Assembly (NCBI GenBank): GCA_030549495.1
Contig: JAUIRK010000320.1
Coordinates: 157,643 to 221,642, forward strand
DNA: 64,000 bases
DNA from: Nectonema munidae
Taxonomy: Eukaryota > Nematomorpha > Nectonematoida > Nectonematidae
Direction of reading: 5' to 3'
Part shown: positions 59,701-62,376 of the stretch, in pieces
Layout of the letters: each line of letters starts with the position of its first letter
Numbering within the stretch: the stretch's first letter is position 1
Notes under the pieces: model-generated
Databases searched by the model: none
Told to the model about the DNA's origin: nothing
What the model saw: the letters and a program-made list of their open reading frames with translations, nothing else
Position numbers and translations under genes: made by a program

Positions 59701-61242
59701 ACTCGAGGTTAATTGCAAAAAACCGTTAACCCGTTATCGACCAGAATAATGAGACGGTATCTAAGGTAAAGCAGAAGATTTGTATTAAAAAGCATTGGTA
59801 AAAGCAGACGATTCATATTTTTGTAAAGTCGACTGTGGTCGATAACCGGTTAATTCCAATTACACAAATTGTGTTAATATCTGTTTATTCACCTTGTCGT
59901 CCGTGTTTTTGGTACGTCTTTTCTCACTCCTGATGTTAGTAAGTTATTTCACTTCTTTCTTTTGCACTTTTTATAACAACTACATTTAAGGATGTTAAAT
60001 AAAGAGGTTATTTTGTATTGCTTCTATCACGATACATTATTTTCCTTTCTTCAATTCAAGGTTTTTACAAGTATTTAATATAATAAAATTATTAATATTA
60101 TAATTCAATCTACACAATGAACTAGAAACCAAATGTTTTGATATATCTTGGGAAGCAACAATCTATTTCTTTTAAATACTAGTCTTACTCTTAAATTTAG
60201 ATGCAGTATAAACTTTTTTGAAAGAATTTGTATTTGGCATACATTTTCGAGTTTTTTCGCCTGAAATGGGAGACACAAACACACTTTTTCTCTTTTCACT
60301 GTATCAAAATAGCCGTATCGCTTAAATCTATTATTTTGACTAAAATAGTCAGGATAACCATATTTTATCAAAATATTTTTCGATCTTGCAATATCTTTTT
60401 GTAGAAATTCTTCACTAGAAATTTTTGTATTCTATTCATCACGCATTTCACCAAATTAACTCTGTACCTAAAACGCGAGAAAGAATAGTATCTTAAATGC
60501 TGTTGAGAATTGAGGGATGTAGGAGATTGTTGGAGTCTTTCCTTCTCTTTTTTTCACAAATTTAAAATATTTCAAAGTCGAATTAGCCAACACTCATTTT
60601 ATTACTCATCTGTTCCCTTTTCTAATATTTTTTTAATGTAAAAATAGTATTTCATATGAAAATGTGATTTTTATAACGAATATGCAATGTTCAAATCTCA
60701 TTTTTAATCATTTTTAAAAGCGTTATTAACGCAAATACCACCAACGTCATCCAATAGGTGACACCTTTTAAATGAAATCGTCTGCGTTTATCAATGCCTT
60801 TTAATACAAATCTTCTGCTTTACATTAGATATTGTCTGATTATACTGAACGTAAACGGGTTAAGATGCTTTTAACATACACAATTTGCCATCAAATCAGC
60901 TTTTTGCACAAACTGAACTGATATTCGTGAAATCCCATTTTGAAAATCATTCTTCAAAAGAAAGCACAAGCTAATCAAATTTCTTTATTATATTGAAATT
61001 GGTTGAAGGTTTAACACCAATAAAAATACCGTTGATTTAACCTAAAATTTTCCAAACGTATAATAAATAAGCTGCCTGGGTAGAGGCTTTAGCCTTTGCA
61101 TCCTTTTAGAAAATACACAGTCAGATTGCTACTTTTATGGAATGTTGAACGCAGGCAAGAGAATCGATTATGTTCTCCAGGAAAAGCCGATCGAGAGCTT
61201 CAATGAATATATCTTCGCACTTCCGAGTCATCTCTGTTACTG
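2646..61242 (+). CDS. DDHD2-like: DDHD-domain intracellular phospholipase A1, 11 exons, partial at both ends
   Basis: Intracellular phospholipase A1 (iPLA1) proteins hydrolyse the sn-1 acyl chain of phospholipids such as phosphatidic acid and act on cytosolic faces of ER/Golgi membranes. The gene is a join of 2646-2849, 8506-8684, 13189-13326, 16035-16188, 25758-25968, 29943-30151, 32342-32502, 34703-34850, 50338-50532, 52358-52570 and 61110-61242. Every junction is GT-AG and every phase agrees, giving about 649 codons without a stop. The order is WWE-like region (codons ~10-150), HGIG (~200), GHSLG with the catalytic Ser (~364) and DDHD domain (~460 on). The type is DDHD2/SEC23IP rather than DDHD1, judged from the HGIG exon and the [10 protein letters not shown] exon. 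Start and last exons lie outside the exons found. No SAM domain was seen between GHSLG and DDHD. Orthology to DDHD2 versus SEC23IP is not settled. Confidence 0.9.
4500..5948 (-). pseudogene. piggyBac-like transposase, copy A, frameshifted
   Basis: Read on the minus strand, fragments follow the piggyBac transposase order. The acidic N terminus ([17 protein letters not shown]) is at 5742-5948, NYASQ...[16 protein letters not shown] around 5395-5500, [18 protein letters not shown] around 5285-5345, [12 protein letters not shown]...[10 protein letters not shown] at 5080-5170, a segment with DNFFST at 4858-5000, and DNRVV...[10 protein letters not shown] at 4501-4740. All three catalytic Asp positions (DETM, DNFFST, DNRVV) are still readable but lie in different frames, so the gene is dead. 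It lies inside the 3607-7311 element. Confidence 0.85.
5692..5736. repeat. (ATC)n microsatellite
   Basis: About 15 ATC units, ending in ATCGTG. It lies in the acidic N-terminal part of piggyBac copy A, where the minus strand reads GAT (Asp), so it may have grown from an Asp-rich codon run. Confidence 0.95.
6385..6450 (+). mobile_element. pogo/Tigger-like terminal fragment
   Basis: TA followed by CAGTCAACCCTCAATTAGCC and then GTCCGGATTATGAGG matches the form of pogo/Tigger ends (CAGTC.ACCCTC...CCGGA). The matching right end was not found, so this is a fragment. A TA-repeat precedes it. Confidence 0.45.
7659..7740 (+). repeat. Possible hAT-like terminal fragment (CAGGGCCGGGGAGTCG)
   Basis: The start CAGGGCCGGGGAGTCG is GC-rich against its AT-rich surroundings and is followed by complementary GACTCC and CTCCTACTCC runs. 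The form is that of some arthropod hAT MITE ends, but no second end or target duplication was found. Confidence 0.3.
8133..8260. mobile_element. Small hairpin MITE
   Basis: Arms 8133-8170 and 8223-8260 are nearly perfect inverted repeats (TTTTTAAATATATCGTTGGC in both, continuing with few mismatches to TTTAGT), with about 50 bp between. It lies 250 bp upstream of exon B. No clear target duplication was defined. Confidence 0.6.
8506..8684 (+). CDS. DDHD2-like: DDHD phospholipase exon B (WWE-like region, second part)
   Basis: The acceptor is TTTGATTTAAG and the donor GAA|GTTTGA; the exon is entered in phase 1 and left in phase 0. The product contains [10 protein letters not shown], then [16 protein letters not shown] and [11 protein letters not shown]. 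This is the typical second half of the iPLA1 WWE-like module (GGRYDV...YW....EVRR.TWF). Exon 179 bp. The acceptor polypyrimidine tract is weak, so the exact start is slightly less certain than the rest. Confidence 0.85.
9815..10010 (-). pseudogene. LINE reverse-transcriptase C-terminal scrap
   Basis: On the minus strand one frame reads [14 protein letters not shown] and a neighbouring frame continues with [16 protein letters not shown]. Together these have the R.RGRQR..WRD......R..W+...EAY form of the C-terminal part of RTE-like LINE proteins. It is short and frameshifted. The rest of intron 2 up to 12000 shows nothing recognisable. Confidence 0.4.
10011..12002. other. Intron 2 interior, nothing recognised
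   Basis: AT-rich sequence with short open frames only (for example 10091-10303 minus), none resembling a known family. No paired terminal repeats were noticed. Confidence 0.35.
12003..12167 (-). CDS. Possible small membrane-protein frame (54 aa), unsupported
   Basis: The frame starts [20 protein letters not shown], one hydrophobic segment followed by a basic cluster, then an amphipathic tail with [14 protein letters not shown] and a KRK near the end. An in-frame stop lies a few codons before the ATG. The first codons overlap the degenerate repeat at 12165-12720, and no other evidence supports expression. It is listed because it is less AT-biased than its surroundings. Confidence 0.15.
   Translation of the reverse strand: MAILQLLLFGSLFVYLMERRFSGSLDSPQEVELKQEIVETFIPGQVDHLMKRKT
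12165..12720. repeat. Degenerate tandem-like repeat tract
   Basis: The motifs GTGAGAAATATAMAAACCGC, GATAAATTGCCAGTAAAAG and GCGTATTGATGTGAAAGA recur with irregular spacing (about 145 and 95 bp between copies near 12263, 12408 and 12503). Long minus-strand frames here (12277-12703) only repeat a FHIN..FYWQF pattern and are not taken as genes. Confidence 0.6.
13189..13326 (+). CDS. DDHD2-like: DDHD phospholipase exon C (linker before lipase core)
   Basis: The exon follows a strong acceptor (TTTTTCTCTTTTCAG) and ends at TTG|GTAATT; both ends are phase 0 (46 codons). It encodes [16 protein letters not shown] followed by [13 protein letters not shown], matching the W..+L....E.I.LHNPK..VH stretch between the WWE-like region and the lipase core in DDHD2-type proteins. 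The open frame continues upstream of the acceptor, but that part has no resemblance to the family and is taken as intron. Confidence 0.85.
13327..15189. other. Intron 3, first part, nothing recognised
   Basis: AT-rich intron after exon C. Open frames are short and not family-like, and no terminal repeats were seen. Confidence 0.35.
15190..15590 (-). pseudogene. LINE (Jockey-like) RT C-terminal remnant
   Basis: Read on the minus strand, [13 protein letters not shown] is followed by [10 protein letters not shown] and then [24 protein letters not shown] and TNHPLDF. This is the usual end of insect and crustacean non-LTR reverse transcriptases (Y.S..W......L..IQN..LR..TGC.......HL.L.ASQ.R.....HPL). 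The frame changes at least once. It lies in intron 3, 450 bp before exon D. Confidence 0.6.
16035..16188 (+). CDS. DDHD2-like: DDHD phospholipase exon D (HGIG segment)
   Basis: The acceptor is TTTTTTGCAG and the donor TGTG|GTGAGG; entered in phase 0, left in phase 1. It encodes VKRGVAE and then [16 protein letters not shown]. In DDHD2 and SEC23IP the same VKRG...D.LVF.VHGIG..CDL+FR block opens the alpha/beta-hydrolase core. The HGIG form distinguishes this type from DDHD1 (HGVGQ). The 154-bp length fits the phases of both neighbours. Confidence 0.9.
16827..19067. mobile_element. hAT-type ends enclosing a piggyBac pseudogene
   Basis: The left end CAGGGCCGGCCTTA (16827) is the exact complement of the right end TAAGGCCGGCCCTG (to 19067). 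The flanking 8-mers are ACTGTAGG (16819-16826) and ACTGTAGT (19068-19075), a 7/8 match that fits a hAT target duplication. No hAT transposase is visible inside; nearly all of the interior is piggyBac copy B, so this is probably a non-autonomous hAT copy that received a piggyBac insertion. Confidence 0.7.
17243..18995 (-). pseudogene. piggyBac-like transposase, copy B, frameshifted
   Basis: On the minus strand an N terminus ([11 protein letters not shown]...[12 protein letters not shown]) is near 18850-18995. [27 protein letters not shown] and [20 protein letters not shown] are at 18289-18831, IAYYGHHF...[15 protein letters not shown]...FDLYQGK at 18046-18264, [12 protein letters not shown] near 17660, and a C-terminal part with [16 protein letters not shown]...CFEEYH at 17243-17596. 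The last is the piggyBac cysteine-rich domain. Several frameshifts separate the parts. TTAACCC at 16930-16936 could be its 3' end. Confidence 0.87.
19961..20330. repeat. Possible MITE with ACTTCATCACACGACA arms
   Basis: ACTTCATCACACGACA near 19979-19994 and its complement TGTCGTGTGATGAAGT near 20312-20327 face each other, with related CATTTCATCA copies beside both. About 350 AT-rich bases lie between. It directly precedes the first hAT A coding fragment and may have cut off its 5' part. Target duplication not defined. Confidence 0.4.
20311..20657 (+). pseudogene. hAT (ZBED5-like) transposase fragment, part before the nested insertion
   Basis: The frame reads [34 protein letters not shown] and [10 protein letters not shown], then KMAYLTE with one stop, and NFLNMSI just before the insertion. 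Vertebrate ZBED5/FAM200-type hAT proteins have the same VNFIK...L.SRLF..LC..MG.EH..LL.H..VRWLSRG...R...L..E+..FL..K order. The region lies ahead of the part found at 23672. Confidence 0.75.
20658..23671. mobile_element. 3,014-bp transposon of an unnamed family, nested in hAT A
   Basis: Terminal inverted repeats TAGGGTGTCTCTGATG (20658-20673) and the exact complement CATCAGAGACACCCTA (23656-23671) bound the element. The 8-mers on either side are ATGTCAAT (20650-20657) and ATGTCCAT (23672-23679), a 7/8 match. The host hAT reading frame stops at ...NMSI and resumes at MSIQGKYE across it, which fixes both ends. It holds one minus-strand gene (21060-23414) that starts 257 bp inside the right end. 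An 8-bp duplication fits hAT-type transposition; IS3EU-like is another option. Confidence 0.82.
21060..23414 (-). pseudogene. Transposase-like gene of unnamed family (CxxH type), nearly intact
   Basis: About 785 codons from ATG at 23414 to TGA at 21060-21062. The first 555 codons are one frame with a single TAG (22860-22862). Small indels follow near 21750, 21690 and 21245. The order is a lysine-rich N part with PFWPKN and [10 protein letters not shown], then [78 protein letters not shown] and [17 protein letters not shown] and CRHH resemble the D, D and CxxH of RNase H-fold transposases. I know this protein type from many arthropod and cnidarian genomes but cannot name its family. It is the only gene of its element. 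Confidence 0.75.
23672..24330 (+). pseudogene. hAT (ZBED5-like) transposase fragment, C-terminal part
   Basis: The frame resumes as [20 protein letters not shown], then [51 protein letters not shown] and, after frameshifts, EPRIEKLSN. This is the hAT C-terminal (dimerisation) region, where TTYLCE.-F is typical. At least three stops and frameshifts make it non-functional. It ends about 270 bp before the right end at 24599. Confidence 0.8.
25758..25968 (+). CDS. DDHD2-like: DDHD phospholipase exon E
   Basis: The acceptor is CTTACTCAG and the donor GATAA|GTAATT; entered in phase 1, left in phase 2. It encodes [14 protein letters not shown], a serine-rich low-complexity stretch that is probably a flexible loop, and [16 protein letters not shown]. 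The family has the same S..L+..HFK...GRVEFLPV.WH..LH pattern. The exon follows the largest nest of transposons in intron 4 (16189-25757). Confidence 0.9.
25969..29031. other. Intron 5, mostly unrecognised
   Basis: AT-rich intron between exons E and F. The minus-strand frames at 27855-28121 and 28708-28962 show no family signature. A less AT-rich part at 26400-26700 resembles nothing I know. Confidence 0.35.
29032..29145 (+). mobile_element. TTAA MITE family, copy 1
   Basis: TTAACCCGTTAACGACCAGA opens the copy and CCGATTAA closes it. The interior has AGACGATATCT, AAGCAGAAGATTTGTATTAA and TTTTGTAAAGTCGACTGTGG, shared with copies at 56302, 59726 and 60726. TTAA at both ends and CCC next to it fit piggyBac-type mobilisation. 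This copy lacks about 15 bp of the middle. Confidence 0.75.
29146..29942. other. Rest of intron 5, nothing recognised
   Basis: AT-rich sequence up to the exon F acceptor. The open frame at 29255-29497 has no known resemblance. Confidence 0.35.
29943..30151 (+). CDS. DDHD2-like: DDHD phospholipase exon F (catalytic GHSLG)
   Basis: The acceptor is TTGAAATTCAG and the donor TTGG|GTATGT; entered in phase 2, left in phase 1. It encodes [29 protein letters not shown] and ends with [16 protein letters not shown] is the lipase nucleophile elbow; the Ser codon is at 30145-30147 and the final Gly codon is split by the intron. It matches the LD+L+Y.S..YC...V..V..E+N.L...F..RN..F.G...+.GHSLG block of DDHD2-type proteins. 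Confidence 0.93.
30152..32341. other. Intron 6, nothing recognised
   Basis: 2.2 kb of AT-rich sequence between the two halves of the GHSLG codon block. No transposon ends or coding remnants were noticed. Confidence 0.4.
32342..32502 (+). CDS. DDHD2-like: DDHD phospholipase exon G (after nucleophile elbow)
   Basis: The acceptor is CCTGCTTTTAG and the donor GATGAG|GTAAAT; entered in phase 1, left in phase 0. The first codons continue GHSLG into [11 protein letters not shown], as in other iPLA1 proteins (GHSLGS.I.FDIL..Q). The rest is polar and acidic ([16 protein letters not shown]) with no resemblance to a SAM domain, which in vertebrate DDHD2 lies in this part of the protein. Confidence 0.9.
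32503..33807. other. Intron 7, first part, nothing recognised
   Basis: AT-rich. This is where a SAM-domain exon of a DDHD2-type gene would be expected, but the open frames (32574-32828, 33262-33480) do not look like SAM. Confidence 0.4.
33808..34059 (-). pseudogene. Possible retrotransposon pol C-terminal tail
   Basis: The minus-strand frame is polar and ends with [18 protein letters not shown] basic RRS.R.R..P.RL.. tail is common at the end of LTR-retrotransposon integrases. There is no catalytic part nearby, so the call is weak. Confidence 0.3.
34286..34702 (+). CDS. Unrecognised 138-aa frame abutting exon H
   Basis: The frame reads [20 protein letters not shown], then [11 protein letters not shown] and LKLKHTKLF. 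The FL..C..+.+.PKGL.I pattern recalls N-terminal parts of some transposon proteins, but I cannot name one. The last codons are the pyrimidine tract and acceptor of exon H. It is probably a remnant rather than an exon. Confidence 0.25.
   Translation: MKSIIKVENHKSYITFLKRCKYHKVVPKGLQINLSSNNFLYTTVKGELQDRFNSIIPNCFDGKSCFQRLHKLKLKHTKLFCLILNQRSFPDKMITNGYRLLIVVEQEYYKVRFKMICVKSKNCSYDGICELTLFYNSI
34703..34850 (+). CDS. DDHD2-like: DDHD phospholipase exon H (start of DDHD domain)
   Basis: The acceptor is TTCAATTTAG and the donor ATCG|GTTAGT; entered in phase 0, left in phase 1. It encodes [18 protein letters not shown], which matches the L.F.P..FFA.GSPIG entry strand of the DDHD domain. An open frame runs right up to the acceptor from 34286, but that upstream sequence does not look like this family. 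Confidence 0.9.
35160..35254 (+). CDS. Possible alternative last exon of the DDHD gene
   Basis: A good acceptor (CTGTTTTTTACAG) is followed by 95 bp that continue exon H in frame (G, then [15 protein letters not shown]) and stop at TGA 35252-35254. Its phase equals that of exon I, so it could be used in place of it and would end the protein inside the DDHD domain. The sequence does not resemble the family and no poly(A) signal was identified. It may be chance. Confidence 0.2.
35454..35849 (+). mobile_element. hAT MITE with perfect 8-bp duplication
   Basis: The left end CAGTGGTCGGGAACCTATGG pairs with the right end AAAAAGGTTCCCGGCCCCTG. CACTAGAG stands on both sides (35446-35453, 35850-35857). 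The interior has a TGGCTCGCGAGTCAGACATG start and GGCTCTCAG segments, and no transposase. About 600 bp after exon H. Confidence 0.85.
36595..37272 (-). pseudogene. Retroelement RNase H region
   Basis: Contains [13 protein letters not shown] (first Asp), [13 protein letters not shown] (Glu), [12 protein letters not shown] (Asp) and [15 protein letters not shown] (last Asp). Its frame overlaps the RT frame by about 100 bp with a one-base shift, so it is either a frameshift mutation or a programmed shift. It would degrade the RNA strand during reverse transcription. Confidence 0.75.
37167..38098 (-). pseudogene. Retroelement reverse transcriptase region
   Basis: The frame has [42 protein letters not shown] (first catalytic Asp), [18 protein letters not shown] and [12 protein letters not shown] (the YLDD active site), then LNFLGV. 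These are RT motifs in the usual order with all three Asp present. It begins at [10 protein letters not shown] in a frame one base off the upstream linker, with the shift at a CCCCC run near 38100. Confidence 0.85.
38051..38530 (-). pseudogene. Retroelement linker/pol N-terminal region
   Basis: A 159-codon frame, acidic and proline-rich ([20 protein letters not shown]), with [20 protein letters not shown] before it. It overlaps the start of the RT region by about 37 bp in another frame. No protease motif is visible. It belongs to the same element by position and composition. Confidence 0.55.
38670..39691 (-). pseudogene. Retroelement gag-like region
   Basis: The first part (39691-39400) reads [20 protein letters not shown], then proline-rich sequence and a poly-Pro run made by the C14 tract near 39392-39405. 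The next part continues in another frame with [17 protein letters not shown] and [12 protein letters not shown] (39039-39347). A third frame covers 38670-38933. The shift at the C tract looks like homopolymer length change. No zinc knuckle was seen. Confidence 0.5.
39392..39405. repeat. Poly-G tract in the retroelement
   Basis: A run of about 14 G. It marks the frame break in the gag-like region; its length is also prone to sequencing error. Confidence 0.9.
40180..40335. repeat. GC-rich fragment, possible hAT-type end
   Basis: Alternating CCCGCATCC, CCGCCCCGCC and AACCCGTGTGGGTTAT stretches end in GCGCAGGGCTCTAA. The complement (TTAGAGCCCTGCGCGGGGCG) has the form of some hAT MITE ends. No pair or duplication was defined. 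Confidence 0.35.
40740..40938 (+). mobile_element. hAT MITE, 199 bp
   Basis: CAGTGACGTAGCTAGGGTGG at the left pairs with GGCTACACCACTG at the right. The flanking 8-mers CTTCTCTC and CTTCAGTC match at six positions. The interior has GGGCATGAGG and an AT-rich end, with no coding. Confidence 0.65.
41664..41875 (+). mobile_element. hAT MITE with perfect 8-bp duplication, 212 bp
   Basis: CAGCATTTTTAAACTTTTTT at the left pairs with CAGTTTGAAAAACGCTG at the right. CTGTAGGG is on both sides (41656-41663, 41876-41883). The interior has two GCGACCCA motifs near the ends, as in other hAT MITEs. Confidence 0.88.
42640..44960 (-). pseudogene. BEL/Pao pol fragment: RT end, RNase H, integrase
   Basis: Minus-strand order: RT (44960-44601) with [36 protein letters not shown] and SYVDDILD; RNase H (44351-43713) with [27 protein letters not shown] and [12 protein letters not shown]; integrase (43553-42648) with an HHCC zinc region (HDHSHTSAY...CITCKILDK), LDLFGP, and [12 protein letters not shown], then NNRPIG. 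These are the BEL/Pao forms of each domain. Stops and frameshifts break it. The RT N-terminal half is missing where piggyBac copy C begins. No LTR was identified. Confidence 0.85.
44976..45036. repeat. Palindromes GTATCATATACGATAC and GTATCACATATGATAC
   Basis: Two 16-bp near-palindromes (44976-44991, 45021-45036) lie just inside the left end of piggyBac C; a third (GTATCATATGTGATAC) is at 45361-45376 and a fourth at 59437-59452 inside a MITE. Repeated subterminal palindromes can be transposase-binding sites; that role is inference. Confidence 0.7.
45915..47720 (+). pseudogene. piggyBac-like transposase, copy C, best preserved
   Basis: The N part is acidic ([28 protein letters not shown]). 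[17 protein letters not shown] is at 46445-46505. One 225-codon frame (46476-47153) holds all three catalytic Asp motifs: [21 protein letters not shown] and [12 protein letters not shown]. The next frame (47120-47335) has [20 protein letters not shown] and [11 protein letters not shown]. An insertion at 47333-47600 follows, then [20 protein letters not shown], the start of the Cys-rich domain. At least four frameshifts or stops; not functional. Confidence 0.88.
47720..48914 (-). pseudogene. BEL/Pao gag fragment
   Basis: Minus-strand frames overlap in order: an N part ([20 protein letters not shown]; 48914-48489), [20 protein letters not shown] (48553-48245), [20 protein letters not shown] with [11 protein letters not shown] (48290-48054), and [20 protein letters not shown] in a third frame (48136-47891). 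LPK...F.G....+..FK..F is the BEL/Pao Gag capsid signature. It is likely the front half of the element whose pol is at 42640-44960. The sequence between gag and RT (protease, RT N half) is gone. Confidence 0.75.
48915..49199. other. Sequence before BEL gag, no LTR found
   Basis: This should hold the BEL 5' leader or LTR on the minus strand. No repeat of it was found near 42640, so LTRs are missing or too decayed to see. CAGTCAGTCTTCTTGGCTCA and CAATCAGTCGTCTTTGATCA near 49058 and 49180 are loosely alike. Confidence 0.3.
49200..50173 (+). pseudogene. hAT transposase remnant B with right end
   Basis: The + strand reads [65 protein letters not shown], then [25 protein letters not shown] and, in another frame, [15 protein letters not shown]. 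This is the C-terminal half of a ZBED/SCAND3-like hAT transposase (NEVQ+RLQG, RRDF.+F, P.W+..PF, RGDLRL.LT). The right end GTTAGGAAATCCCTG stops at 50173. The 5' part and left end are missing. It lies 165 bp before exon I. Confidence 0.75.
50338..50532 (+). CDS. DDHD2-like: DDHD phospholipase exon I (DDHD domain core)
   Basis: The acceptor is AAATTTTAG and the donor CGAG|GTAAGC; entered and left in phase 1. It encodes [27 protein letters not shown] and [14 protein letters not shown]. The FHPNDP.A.RIE and PHHKGR blocks carry conserved Asp and His residues of the DDHD domain. The exon lies between a hAT remnant ending about 165 bp upstream and a piggyBac remnant starting about 325 bp downstream, after a 15.5 kb intron. 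Confidence 0.93.
50858..52003 (-). pseudogene. piggyBac-like transposase, copy D, frameshifted
   Basis: Minus-strand parts: [14 protein letters not shown] (51821-52003), [20 protein letters not shown] then [12 protein letters not shown] (51536-51775), [20 protein letters not shown] with SVLAISNS and [10 protein letters not shown] (51085-51436), and a C-terminal domain [20 protein letters not shown] with CFIDFH (50858-51064). The Cys/His pattern of the last part is intact. The N terminus beyond 52003 is missing. The copy lies on the opposite strand to copy C and 325 bp after exon I. Confidence 0.85.
52358..52570 (+). CDS. DDHD2-like: DDHD phospholipase exon J
   Basis: The acceptor is TTTTGGACAG and the donor TTGC|GTAAGT; entered and left in phase 1. 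It follows HRG with [15 protein letters not shown], then a serine-rich and charged stretch ([14 protein letters not shown]). The family has a variable acidic linker here between PHHKGR and RIDYVLQ, so identity rests on phase, position and splice signals more than on sequence match. Confidence 0.75.
52571..53126. other. Start of intron 10, nothing recognised
   Basis: AT-rich, no coding remnant or terminal repeat seen. Confidence 0.4.
53127..53215 (+). mobile_element. hAT-type left end, family of hAT B
   Basis: CAGGGTTTCCTAACAGTCGC resembles the complement of the hAT B right end (CAGGGATTTCCTAAC). It is followed by GGGGCCATCAA and GGGCCACAAA. No transposase or right end was found downstream. 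Confidence 0.4.
53216..54617. other. Intron 10 sequence, nothing firmly recognised
   Basis: AT-rich with no readable protein family. A 23-bp unit TCTAGGTCCCCTCAAAGAKC is repeated at 54557 and 54591. Confidence 0.35.
54618..55090 (+). repeat. Dispersed repeat R, copy 1
   Basis: The stretch from AATCAAAAGTAGATAGATG (54621) through TTATCTTTCTTGAGAAGAAT, CATCAGCCAT, GATATATTGAGAATGTAAA, TTGGTTAAAATAAGTACATT and GGATTCTAAAAATGTATAAA to ACGTATTCTGAT (about 55075) recurs in reverse at 61990-63940. This copy is uninterrupted. Confidence 0.8.
55555..57665. repeat. ~230-bp inverted repeat pair spaced 1.7 kb
   Basis: The arms are about 55555-55785 and 57450-57665. Both contain TCTCTGAAGTCGGAAAATC, CTAGCTGGYCTATCTTCC, TGTGTTACATTTTCTCT and TACGCCAATATCAC in the same order once one is reversed. 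A further partial copy of the outer flank (TATCACGCTTGTTATTGAT) is at 59105-59160 and near 57710. The pair may be the ends of a transposon; the interior shows no coding. Confidence 0.65.
56302..56434 (+). mobile_element. TTAA MITE family, copy 2
   Basis: CCCGTTGACGACCAGAATAA at the left, TCGGGCGTTAACGGGTTAA at the right, with the shared interior. TTAA is kept only on the right side. Length 133 bp. It lies inside the inverted repeat pair at 55555-57665. Confidence 0.75.
58215..58845. repeat. Two-copy tandem duplication, period ~340 bp
   Basis: CAGTCAAMTTTTATYTARTT, TTTCATTTTAAAATATCA and AATACTAAACTTTAGTAGCA each occur twice in the same order about 340 bp apart (58215-58510 and 58555-58845). 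The copies are well diverged. Confidence 0.65.
59417..59553. mobile_element. TTAA-type MITE with CTTTCGTGACCAG ends
   Basis: TTAAGCCTTTCGTGACCAG at the left pairs with CTGGTCACGAAAGAGTAA at the right. The 16-bp palindrome GTATCATATATGATAC lies at 59437-59452, as near the left end of piggyBac C. This suggests mobilisation by a piggyBac-like transposase. Confidence 0.7.
59726..59853 (+). mobile_element. TTAA MITE family, copy 3
   Basis: TTAACCCGTTATCGACCAGA at the left and GGTCGATAACCGGTTAA at the right, TTAA on both sides, 128 bp, full interior. This is the best preserved copy of the four. Confidence 0.82.
60726..60863 (-). mobile_element. TTAA MITE family, copy 4
   Basis: Reverse orientation: GAAATCGTCTGCGTTTATCA, AATACAAATCTTCTGCTTTA and GTAAACGGGTTAA. 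The left end is diverged. It lies 250 bp before exon K. Confidence 0.65.
61110..61242 (+). CDS. DDHD2-like: DDHD phospholipase exon K (C-terminal DDHD block)
   Basis: The acceptor is CATCCTTTTAG and the donor TACTG|GTTTGT; entered in phase 1, left in phase 2. It encodes [19 protein letters not shown] and ALPSHLCY followed by a split Trp codon. This is the most conserved C-terminal block of DDHD2/SEC23IP proteins and holds the last Asp of the DDHD signature. A nearer AG at 61120 was rejected because it breaks the frame with exon J. At least one more coding exon must follow; none was recognised up to 64000. Confidence 0.93.
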
Positions 61243-61675
61243 GTTTGTTCTTTTTCTATCTAACACTTTTCTTCAATTTTTTTTATCGCGGGGGGAGGGG
61301 GAGCAAAACTGTGATTTGAATTCCCTCTCTTATTTTTTAAATCACACTTCCTCTTTCATTTGATATCTTTTAAAAATGCTTGTAGAGTTTGTCAATCCTA
61401 CAAACACAATATTTAAATTTATTTTTCATAATGCATTTTTAATATTGACTGTGTGATATATGAGATTTGCTCACAAGAGGAGTCATAACATTATATATTT
61501 TCAACATTCTCATTCAGTGGGATGCAGGTTGCTATTCACATTCTTGACATCGAACTCATCCTGAGGAGCAGCCAGGATGGACAGCAGTATCTAACACCCC
61601 ACCCGTTAAACCACAACTCAAAATATGATAACCAAGAATGGAATAAGCCTCTTTGTTTCTCACATTGTTACTCAC

Positions 61676-61790
61676 GTAAAGATCATTGTTTACCCCCGTA
61701 AAGATCGTTTTTACCCCCGTAAAGATTGTTTTTACCCACGTAAAGATCATTTTTACCCACGTAAAGATCAATGGTACCTAAGTAAAGAAT
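61676..61790 (+). repeat. 21-bp minisatellite
   Basis: GTAAAGATC recurs at 61676, 61698, 61719, 61740, 61761 and, altered, 61782, joined by GTTTTTACCCMC. The minus strand reads a 7-residue repeat (IFTGVKT type), which is not taken as a gene. Confidence 0.9.
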
Positions 61791-62052
61791 CATCATAAAG
61801 ATAATTGGTACCCGCAAAGATCAAAATATGATAATAATTTAGTATATAAAATCTAAAACACCTTTACTTATTTTAAAATGAAATAAAGAAAGAAATTAGC
61901 AAATTAGATTATCATTTAAAATAAATTAAAGGATACAATATAAAAAAGTATATTATACTTTTCAATAATCAATATAACGCTCGCCAGGACAAAGAATCAG
62001 AATACGCTTTTAAATTAAATTAAATTTTTTTTTTATTTTTCGATTTTTCAGG

Positions 62053-62376
62053 CAGAGGCGTAGCTAACACTTTTGCCGCCCGGGGCGGTTGTAAAATCTG
62101 CCGCCCTTTATGACGTTGAGTTTCAAAAGCCTCCAAAAATTCAAGTCCGTACGCTAACCCTATCAGTGACGGGGGGGGGGGGGGAGTGCCTTTTTGACCC
62201 CCTCCACTAAAATTAAAACAGTCACAAAAATCTGGAATCGATTAAATTGAACAGAAAATTTAAACTAAAAATTAAATGGAATATTTTAACAAATGACCTT
62301 AGGACAAAATGCCGCCCCTTAAAATCTGCCGTCCGGGGCGGACCGCCTCTGGTGCCCCCCACTAGCTACGCCTCTG
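62053..62376. mobile_element. hAT MITE with perfect 8-bp duplication, 324 bp
   Basis: CAGAGGCGTAGCTAACAC at the left pairs with CTAGCTACGCCTCTG at the right. TTTTCAGG flanks both sides (62045-62052, 62377-62384). Internal GCCGCCCGGGGCGG motifs occur near each end, with a G-run near 62169. It sits inside repeat R copy 2. Confidence 0.9.

Noticed and set aside
61121-61242. Shorter exon K from the AG at 61120
   Set aside because: It breaks the frame with exon J; the AG at 61109 keeps it.
61556-61771. Minus-strand frame with a 7-residue repeat
   Set aside because: It is the translation of the 21-bp minisatellite.
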